Shown here: one piece after another, positions 1 to 5,071 of the stretch | How the letters are laid out: the number at the start of each line of letters is the position of its first letter | Numbering within the stretch: the stretch's first letter is position 1 | Assembly: GCA_026391755.1 (NCBI GenBank) | Contig: JAPLDN010000065.1 | Coordinates: 1 to 5,071, forward strand | Source of the DNA: Bacteroidota bacterium | GTDB taxonomy: Bacteria > Bacteroidota > Bacteroidia > Bacteroidales > FEN-979 | DNA length: 5,071 nt | Direction of reading: 5' to 3' | Program-made: the position numbers and the translations under genes | Notes under the pieces: model-generated | Seen by the model: the letters and a program-made list of their open reading frames with translations, nothing else | What the model was told of the DNA's origin: nothing | The model's database searches: none

Positions 1-312
1 GCAAGAATCGACCTTGGCGAAAATGAAAAGGCAGTTGAGGAGTTGAATTTTGCACTTCTCCAGGACCCGAATTTTGCTGACGCTTACATCAACAGGGGCA
101 TAGCTTTTCGTAATTTAAAGAAGTTTGAAGCATCGGTCAGTGACTTTACGAATGCAATTTCATTAAAGCCAAACAGGTCTGATACCTATTTCCAGAGAGC
201 CTTAAGTTTCTGGATGTCGTGCCGTAATGAAGCAGCTTTGAAGGATTTTATGCTCGCTGCAGCAATGAAAAACGTTGATGCGATCAGTTTCCTTCAGAAA
301 AACCTTCGATAA
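1..312 (+). CDS. TPR-repeat protein, C-terminal fragment (5' end outside window)
   Basis: The frame is open from base 1 to the TAA at 310-312, giving the last 103 residues of a longer protein. No start codon needs to be assumed, because the frame runs off the window edge; the TTG at 43 is an internal Leu codon. Three helix-turn-helix TPR units are visible. The first is partial (about residues 1-24, ending LLQDPN). The second is well formed (about 26-58, with A28-Y29, G33, F36, F42, A44, F49, A52 and KPN at the end). The third is degenerate (about 60-94, with Y63, R66-A67, A78, F83, A86-A87). TPR arrays bind partner proteins and are not enzymatic, so the partner cannot be told from this piece. 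It probably shares a transcript with the lipoprotein gene 44 bases downstream. Specific function and cellular location are unknown. Confidence 0.88.
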   Translation, partial: ARIDLGENEKAVEELNFALLQDPNFADAYINRGIAFRNLKKFEASVSDFTNAISLKPNRSDTYFQRALSFWMSCRNEAALKDFMLAAAMKNVDAISFLQKNLR

Positions 313-336
313 TATTTTTACGGTATAATATTTTTA
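311..336 (+). repeat. Short direct repeat in the TPR-lipoprotein gap
   Basis: The 10-base word AATATTTTTA occurs at 311-320 and again at 327-336, a period of 16 bases. The first copy overlaps the TAA stop of the TPR gene. The stretch is AT-rich and each copy contains the self-complementary AATATT. No stable hairpin or terminator shape is seen. It could be an AT-rich promoter-like element for the lipoprotein gene or simply low complexity. Confidence 0.35.
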
Positions 337-356
337 AGAAACAGTAGTTTTGTATT

Positions 357-1199
357 ATGATGTCTTTGATTAGAAGATGGACATATTTGCTGGGCATAAG
401 CCTGCTCTTTCTTGCTTCCTGTTTGCCGGAGCAGAAACTTGCACAGGATTTTGTGAAAAAAGGCCCTATGATCAGGCTAATGGTAACACCGCCTGACTAT
501 ATCTATAAATACAATCACAAAGGCGAGGATATCGATGGGTTTGATCAGATGACCAGCAAGCAGCAGGATTCAGCACTTTTTTACAGCAGCCTCTTTATCC
601 AAAGGATCAGTGATTCTGCCTTACTTGAAGATTATGTGAACCAGTTTATTGCGGCTTTAAGGAAAGCTAATTTCGAAGTTTACCTTCCCAACCAGGTTGA
701 TTCTTTTCTCACTAATCAGACGCAGGCATACATGCTGAATATTAGCCAGATCCAGTTGGACGAATATACCTATCCCCTCGAGGATAAGGAACCTATAAAT
801 GATACGGTTTATTATAGAAAATTCAATCTGAATGCAATGGATTTCAGCGTTTGGTTTGAACTGAGCAAAGTTAATGCCACAAAACCCAAGAAGACTGTTT
901 TATATGATTCCCAGTCGGCTTACGACAGTTTTGACGGTAACTTTATTGTTGATCCCTGGACAAATTCAGTCAGGTATAAATATCACATCGATACACTCTC
1001 TTTAAGCAACGTATACGAAATGGCCAGCTATCTCGGTAAGAAGCACGGGGAATACCTGTTTGATTTTTTTATGAACCAGTGGGTGGCATTCAATTTGCCT
1101 CAGAACCAGTACGGTTCATACTACTACCATTACAACCGCCAGAGGAGAATGATGGAAGCTACCGATGAGGACCGGTTTCAACTGCTTAACGACAGGTAA
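357..1199 (+). CDS. Uncharacterised Bacteroidota lipoprotein, 280 aa
   Basis: The product has a lipoprotein signal: basic residues R6-R7, a hydrophobic core over about residues 10-20, and the lipobox L19-A20-S21-C22, so Cys22 should be lipidated and become the mature N-terminus. ATG codons at 357 and 360 are adjacent and in frame; either could be the start. No Shine-Dalgarno sequence is seen, as is usual in Bacteroidota. The mature part looks like a mixed alpha/beta domain: a helix around 88-104 leads into a strand-like FEVYLP segment (106-111), then QAYMLNISQIQLDEY (123-137). The C-terminus is rich in aromatic and basic residues (YGSYYYHY at 252-259, RQRR at 261-264). Only one acidic residue (E25) lies close to Cys22, so there is no clear surface-export signal; a periplasm-facing location is the inference. 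I do not recognise the family and assign no function. It may be co-transcribed with the TPR gene. Confidence 0.9.
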   Translation: MMSLIRRWTYLLGISLLFLASCLPEQKLAQDFVKKGPMIRLMVTPPDYIYKYNHKGEDIDGFDQMTSKQQDSALFYSSLFIQRISDSALLEDYVNQFIAALRKANFEVYLPNQVDSFLTNQTQAYMLNISQIQLDEYTYPLEDKEPINDTVYYRKFNLNAMDFSVWFELSKVNATKPKKTVLYDSQSAYDSFDGNFIVDPWTNSVRYKYHIDTLSLSNVYEMASYLGKKHGEYLFDFFMNQWVAFNLPQNQYGSYYYHYNRQRRMMEATDEDRFQLLNDR

Positions 1200-1203
1200 A
1201 TTT

Positions 1204-2223
1204 TCAGAAACTGCTTCTTGCATACGGTGCATCCGACTGGCTGGAAAATTCCTTTTTCAGATATTTGAAATACCCTGTAACAGCAATCATTGCAGCATTA
1301 TCGGTTGTATATTCAAGGGGCGGTATGTATACATTCCATCTTTTTTCATGCTTCAGATGAGCCAGCCTTGAACGCAAGCCCGAATTGGCCGAAACACCAC
1401 CCGCGATGGCTATTTCATGAATGCCGGTTTCGCCGGCTGCTTTTTCCAGTCTTAACAAAAGAATATCAAGAATTGTTTTCTGAATGGAAGCACAGAGGTC
1501 GGCTGTATTCTTCACAATGAAGTTTTCATCCACCTTCAGCTGATCTCTCAGAAAGTACAATATGGATGTTTTAAGACCACTGAAGCTGAAATCTAGGCCC
1601 GGGATATTGGGTTTCGCAAAGCTGAATCGGGCCGGATCCCCTTCACGTGCAAGATTGTCCACGAAAGGGCCGCCGGGATAGGGGAGCCCCATGATCTTGG
1701 CAGCCTTATCGAAAGTCTCGCCGGCAGCATCATCGATAGTCTGGCCGATAATATGCATGTCAAAATGATCCTTCACTAAAACTATCTGGGTATGCCCTCC
1801 CGAAACTGTAAGGCAGAGAAAAGGGAAGGAAGGAACAGGATTCGACTTTGCGGTGTTACGGATAAAATGTGCCAGGATGTGAGCCTGGAGGTGGTTGACC
1901 TCGATAAGAGGAATGTTTAGCCCCATTGCCAATGCTTTGGAAAAAGAAGCTCCCACAAGAAGTGATCCGAGCAATCCGGGCCCCCTGGTATAGGCCACCG
2001 CGGAAAGCTGATTTTTAACTATATTTGCTTTTTGCAGTGCGGCATGTATCACCGGTATGATATTCTGCTGGTGGGCACGGGATGCAAGCTCGGGAACCAC
2101 GCCACCTAAAGAGGCATGTATGTCCTGGTTTGCCGTGATGTTCGACAAAATTACATCATCGGCAATCAAAGCAGCAGCCGTGTCGTCACAGGAAGATTCA
2201 ATACCAAGTATGTATACGGGCAT
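1204..2223 (-). CDS. tsaD: tRNA N6-adenosine threonylcarbamoyltransferase TsaD
   Basis: This cytoplasmic enzyme (Kae1/Gcp/YgjD family, ASKHA fold) transfers the threonylcarbamoyl group from TC-AMP to A37 of ANN-decoding tRNAs, working with TsaB and TsaE and using the product of TsaC/TsaC2. The 339-residue length is normal for the family. Visible motifs: GIESSCDDT (7-15); LGGVVPELASRAH (39-51); the metal-binding pair H111 and H115 in NHLQAH; SGGHTQ (141-146); DDAAGETFDKAAKIMGLPYP (164-183); GGVSAN (275-280); and TDNAAMIA (307-314), where D308 is the expected third metal ligand. All key residues are intact. The ATG at 2223-2221 is chosen because it places GIESSCDDT at the usual distance from the N-terminus. 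An in-frame ATG at 2271 would add 16 unlikely residues read from the hairpin region. The gene is divergent from tamB and converges on the lipoprotein gene. Confidence 0.98.
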   Translation of the reverse strand: MPVYILGIESSCDDTAAALIADDVILSNITANQDIHASLGGVVPELASRAHQQNIIPVIHAALQKANIVKNQLSAVAYTRGPGLLGSLLVGASFSKALAMGLNIPLIEVNHLQAHILAHFIRNTAKSNPVPSFPFLCLTVSGGHTQIVLVKDHFDMHIIGQTIDDAAGETFDKAAKIMGLPYPGGPFVDNLAREGDPARFSFAKPNIPGLDFSFSGLKTSILYFLRDQLKVDENFIVKNTADLCASIQKTILDILLLRLEKAAGETGIHEIAIAGGVSANSGLRSRLAHLKHEKRWNVYIPPLEYTTDNAAMIAVTGYFKYLKKEFSSQSDAPYARSSF

Positions 2224-2238
2224 TTTATAAATAATTAT

Positions 2239-2253
2239 CCGGGGATGCCCCGG
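2239..2253. repeat. GC-rich perfect inverted repeat between divergent tsaD and tamB
   Basis: CCGGGG (2239-2244) and CCCCGG (2248-2253) are perfectly complementary and separated by ATG. The element lies in the short non-coding gap between the two head-to-head genes, 15 bases upstream of the tsaD start codon and 9 bases upstream of the out-of-frame ATG at 2263. It directly follows the AT-only palindrome ATAATTAT (2231-2238). It could be an operator shared by both genes or a hairpin in the tsaD 5' leader. A three-base loop is tight, so a protein-binding dyad is at least as likely as an RNA hairpin. No T-run follows, so it is not a terminator. Confidence 0.5.
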
Positions 2254-2262
2254 CTCAGCGGT

Positions 2263-2333
2263 ATGGGGCAATCCTGGAAAAACAAAGCAAAAGTACCATA
2301 AAAACGCTGATCAAAATATTTGTCTATGCCTGC
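2263..2333 (+). other. Probable true N-terminal coding region of tamB, with unresolved start or frameshift
   Basis: The tamB frame stays open upstream of GTG 2334 back to a TAA at 2232-2234. It encodes a plausible cytoplasmic tail and the first half of the membrane anchor (basic KQSKSTIKTLIK at 2280-2315, then IFVYACV). No ATG, GTG or TTG lies in that frame in this stretch; the only near candidate is CTG at 2274. An ATG at 2263 in the next frame reads MGQSWK and then fails at TAA 2299. Adding one A to the A5 run at 2278-2282 would join it smoothly as MGQSWKKQSKSTIKT. Either a one-base error or mutation, or a non-ATG start, explains this. Confidence 0.55.
2288..2316 (-). promoter_or_regulatory. 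Candidate Bacteroidota-type promoter for tsaD
   Basis: On the minus strand TACTTTTG (2295 to 2288) matches the Bacteroidota -7 consensus TAnnTTTG exactly. A TTTTG (2316 to 2312) lies 16 bases upstream as a possible -33 element; this is slightly closer than usual. Transcription would begin near 2281, giving tsaD a leader of roughly 58 bases that contains the inverted repeat at 2239-2253. The promoter would lie over the first codons of tamB. The -7 match is exact, but short motifs of this kind also arise by chance. Confidence 0.35.
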
Positions 2334-5071
2334 GTGATTATTTTTTCACTTGCTTTCACGCTATGGTCGCTTGTCAGGAGCCCGGGAGTTCAAACCCTGG
2401 CAGTAAGGATAGGCGCAGCATATTTATCAAGGGAATGGAAGACTGAAGTACGAATCAGGAGTTTTAGTCTGAACCCCTGGGATGGTCTTGTTATCAACGA
2501 TCTAAGTATAAAAGACCGAAAGGGCGAATATGCCTTAAGTGCGAAAGAGCTTTCGGTACGCCCGGGGCTCATCCGGATAAAAAAACGCAGGATAAATATT
2601 GAAAAAGTCTTTATTGACCATGGTATAGTCCAGCTTCTTGTCCACAAGGGCGATACTTCCCTGAACATTCAGCCTTTCATTGATTATTTTGCGACAAAAG
2701 ATACAACGCGCAAAACCGATACGGTAAAAGGGAAGCCATGGGATCTTACCGTCTCCAATATCATCCTCAATTCCACCCGCTTCCATTTTGAAAATATGAA
2801 TACCGAAAGGGTTCCTGTTGGCATGGATTATGCCAATATAGATGTGAATGACATCAATCTTCACATTACCGACCTGCGCTTTGATGCCGACACGATCCGG
2901 GCCAATATCCGGGACCTTTCTGCGAAAGAACGTTGCGGCTTCCATGTGCAGCAGCTCAGCGGAGAATTCCATGTAAGCCCCGGTTACCTTAAAGCCAATC
3001 ATCTGAAAGTCCTTACCGACAATTCGGACCTGTCGCTTAGCTTTGCCTTTCTTTATCCCTCCTGGAGTGCATACAACGACTTCCTGAACGCTATAAGAAT
3101 AAAGGCTGATATTTCTCCCACCTACCTCGACCTATCGGATATAGGTTTTTTCGCCCCGGATATCAGGAGGATGAAAGACCGTTTCAGGTTTGAAGGGAAG
3201 ATAGACGGGACCGTCAGTAATTTCAGGGCCAGGGATTTCAGGATCGCCTATGGGACAAACACATACTTCTGGGGCAATATCAGGGCCTTTGGCCTTCCTG
3301 ATGTTGAGGAGACATTCGTTGACCTGGCAGTTAAAACAATGACAACCAACAAACAGGATGTGGAATCGTTTTTGCTTCCGAGTGCTGAGGACAGCATTAA
3401 ATTGCCAGGCATCCTGGCTAATATAGGTGTTCTTAGCTTTACAGGGAACTTTACTGGTTATTACAACGATTTTGTTTCCAATGCACTATTCAAAACAAAC
3501 CTCGGGAATATACGAACCGACCTTATCATGCACCGTACACATGATGAATACAAACTGTCGTACAACGGACAGCTTGACGTTACCGGTTTTGATATTGGTA
3601 AACTGATGGGCGATACGGCATCCATTGGTGTTACGACTTTCAGGGGTGAGATTAAAGGCAAGGGGCTCAGTTCTGCCAATGCAGATGTTGAACTGAATAT
3701 ACATGTTGATTCGACAAGGCTGTTGAAATATAATTACCATAAACTCGATTTGAGGGGCCTTCTATTCGAAAAACGCTTCACAGGCTACTTTGATATTGCC
3801 GACACCAACCTTGCATTGAATTTCGTAGGGATGATGAATTTCTCCGATTCCATTCCGGGATTTGATTTTAATGCAGAAATAAAACATGCCCAGCTGTTCA
3901 AGCTGGGATTTCTGCGCCGCGACAGTAACGAGATTATTTCCAGCGTGATTAAGGCGAATTTCACCGGTAACAAACTTGATAATATTAACGGGTTTATTGG
4001 ACTCGAGAATGCAAATTATGTGGAAGGCAATAAGTCGATTCACATGAAAAACCTGATGCTCACAAATGCTATAAATGAGAAAGGGGATAAATCATATCAT
4101 TTGAAATCAGATTTCGTAGATGCCGACATGAGCGGTAATTTCAGCTTCAGACAGGTTGTCCCCTCCCTGTATACTTTTATTAAAAATTACCTCGCTTCGT
4201 TTTACGTTAAAGACTCGGTCAAATTGGAGGCCCTGGTCACATCAGGCCAGGTACTGAAATGCAATGTAAGATTTAAAAATACCGAACAGCTCACAAATAT
4301 TTTTATCCCTTTTCTGAAAGTTTCAGAGAATGCAACTCTGGAAGGTTCCTATGATGAACTTAAAGGCCTGTTGTCGCTTAAAGGGAAAGCTTCATTCCTT
4401 GATGTCTCGGGTATTTATATCCCAAACTGGTATGTAGATGCTCAGACCAACAGCAGGGAATTAACCCTGAACACTGGTTCAGATGCCGTTTACTTCAAAA
4501 AAGCTTCAAAAAATGACAGCGTTGAGGTTAAACTTGACACTTTTAACCTCAGGTCCCATATACATCATGATACGATCCTGTATGCCTTTTCATGGACCGA
4601 AGGGGGAAGGTTAAGTGGTTTTGACGGATATGCGAGTTTTTTGAATAATCCGAAGACCGAGATCAAGATCACCAATATGGGTGTTTTGATTAATAACCGG
4701 GAATGGACCGTTGACCGGGAGAATTATATAACAATCGATACCAACCTCATCGACATACACCGTATGTTTTTCGCCTCGGGTGACCAGTTCCTGCAGGCCG
4801 ACGGTATTATCTCGGGACGACCCCAGGATACTCTGTCTCTTGCATTTAATAAATTAGACATTTCCCCCCTCGACAGGCTCAGCGGAAGCACAGCAATTGA
4901 TGTCGAAGGTATGCTCAGTGGAAAGGTGAAACTGAACAATGTGTATAAGGGTATAAGGATGCTTTCAGATTTGAGGCTGGACCAGTTTAAATTCAATAAG
5001 GAGCTTTTAGGCGATGCCATCCTGAATGTTAATTACATCAAAGCCGACAACCGGTTTGATGTGAGGTCCAG
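2334..5071 (+). CDS. tamB: TamB-like translocation/assembly module protein, N-terminal 912 residues (3' end outside window)
   Basis: TamB and other AsmA-like bridge proteins are anchored in the inner membrane and span the periplasm as a long beta groove, linked to outer-membrane protein assembly (with TamA) and phospholipid transport. A hydrophobic anchor ends in WSLVRSPGVQT, then the chain becomes long, beta-rich and repetitive without enzymatic motifs. Segments typical of Bacteroidota TamB proteins, as I recall them, include AAYLSREWKTEV near the N-terminus, GLPDVEETFVDL (320-331), LRRDSNEI (527-534) and NFTGNKLDNINGFIGL (542-557). The frame has no stop through the window edge. Family members in this phylum usually exceed 1,300 residues, so the C-terminal TamB (DUF490) domain should lie beyond. 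GTG 2334 is the first conventional in-frame start, but coding very probably begins upstream. The gene is divergent from tsaD, an arrangement I recall from other Bacteroidota. TamB is the best family name; another AsmA-like member is less likely. Confidence 0.88.
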   Translation, partial: MIIFSLAFTLWSLVRSPGVQTLAVRIGAAYLSREWKTEVRIRSFSLNPWDGLVINDLSIKDRKGEYALSAKELSVRPGLIRIKKRRINIEKVFIDHGIVQLLVHKGDTSLNIQPFIDYFATKDTTRKTDTVKGKPWDLTVSNIILNSTRFHFENMNTERVPVGMDYANIDVNDINLHITDLRFDADTIRANIRDLSAKERCGFHVQQLSGEFHVSPGYLKANHLKVLTDNSDLSLSFAFLYPSWSAYNDFLNAIRIKADISPTYLDLSDIGFFAPDIRRMKDRFRFEGKIDGTVSNFRARDFRIAYGTNTYFWGNIRAFGLPDVEETFVDLAVKTMTTNKQDVESFLLPSAEDSIKLPGILANIGVLSFTGNFTGYYNDFVSNALFKTNLGNIRTDLIMHRTHDEYKLSYNGQLDVTGFDIGKLMGDTASIGVTTFRGEIKGKGLSSANADVELNIHVDSTRLLKYNYHKLDLRGLLFEKRFTGYFDIADTNLALNFVGMMNFSDSIPGFDFNAEIKHAQLFKLGFLRRDSNEIISSVIKANFTGNKLDNINGFIGLENANYVEGNKSIHMKNLMLTNAINEKGDKSYHLKSDFVDADMSGNFSFRQVVPSLYTFIKNYLASFYVKDSVKLEALVTSGQVLKCNVRFKNTEQLTNIFIPFLKVSENATLEGSYDELKGLLSLKGKASFLDVSGIYIPNWYVDAQTNSRELTLNTGSDAVYFKKASKNDSVEVKLDTFNLRSHIHHDTILYAFSWTEGGRLSGFDGYASFLNNPKTEIKITNMGVLINNREWTVDRENYITIDTNLIDIHRMFFASGDQFLQADGIISGRPQDTLSLAFNKLDISPLDRLSGSTAIDVEGMLSGKVKLNNVYKGIRMLSDLRLDQFKFNKELLGDAILNVNYIKADNRFDVRS

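Noticed and set aside
345..352. TAGTTTTG, an exact match to the TAnnTTTG -7 promoter motif, before the lipoprotein gene
   Set aside because: It ends only 4 bases before the ATG, so transcription would start at or inside the gene, and no TTG-type -33 element is found at the right distance.
2224..2271. Longer tsaD start at 2271 adding 16 N-terminal residues
   Set aside because: The added residues are read from the inverted-repeat region and resemble nothing in the family. ATG 2223 places GIESSCDDT at the usual position.
2390..3002. Minus-strand open frames opposite the start of tamB
   Set aside because: They are shadows of the tamB frame, with no family resemblance and no start context of their own.
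3889..3907. Perfect 7-bp inverted repeat CCCAGCT / AGCTGGG with a 5-base spacer
   Set aside because: It lies inside the intact tamB frame just before a typical family segment and has no T-run after it. A chance dyad in coding sequence is the simplest explanation.
3461..4043. Several overlapping minus-strand open frames of 62-93 codons
   Set aside because: They lie entirely within tamB, overlap one another in different frames and show no recognisable protein features.
4490..4515. Two A6 runs in tamB as possible frameshift or slippage sites
   Set aside because: The tamB frame continues unbroken on both sides with consistent protein character, so there is no sign of a shift here.
4724..5020. 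Minus-strand open frame of 98 codons rich in Ser and Leu
   Set aside because: It is opposite the well-supported tamB frame; its composition reflects the antisense of a beta-rich protein.

Overview
The window looks like chromosomal DNA from a member of the Bacteroidota, probably a free-living or environmental Bacteroidales-like lineage. The support is a lipoprotein signal with a short LASC lipobox, a large Bacteroidota-style TamB protein, AT-rich start regions without Shine-Dalgarno sequences, and a candidate TAnnTTTG-type promoter. No mobile element, CRISPR array, tRNA or rRNA was seen, and nothing points to recent transfer.

Layout from left to right: (1) the 3' end of a tetratricopeptide-repeat (TPR) protein gene on the + strand, cut by the window start; (2) 44 bases later, on the same strand, a complete gene for a 280-residue lipoprotein of unrecognised family; (3) tsaD on the - strand, meeting the lipoprotein gene tail to tail with only 4 bases between the stop codons; (4) a very short divergent intergenic region with a perfect GC-rich 6-bp inverted repeat; (5) the first roughly 900 codons of a tamB-like gene on the + strand, open at the window end.

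The genes cover two themes. TsaD makes the universal t6A37 modification of ANN-decoding tRNAs. The lipoprotein and the TamB-like protein are envelope components: TamB-type proteins are inner-membrane-anchored, beta-rich bridges across the periplasm, linked to outer-membrane protein assembly and lipid transport. The TPR protein may act in scaffolding, but its N-terminus and any targeting signal lie outside the window.

The oddest points are at the tamB/tsaD head-to-head junction. The tamB frame clearly extends upstream of its first conventional in-frame start codon (GTG at 2334) but has no in-frame ATG. A good ATG (2263) is one base out of frame just before an A5 run. This suggests a one-base indel (assembly error or real mutation), a rare CTG start, or a GTG start. 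No convincing new multi-gene system was found; the window is mostly ordinary core-genome content with one uncharacterised lipoprotein.
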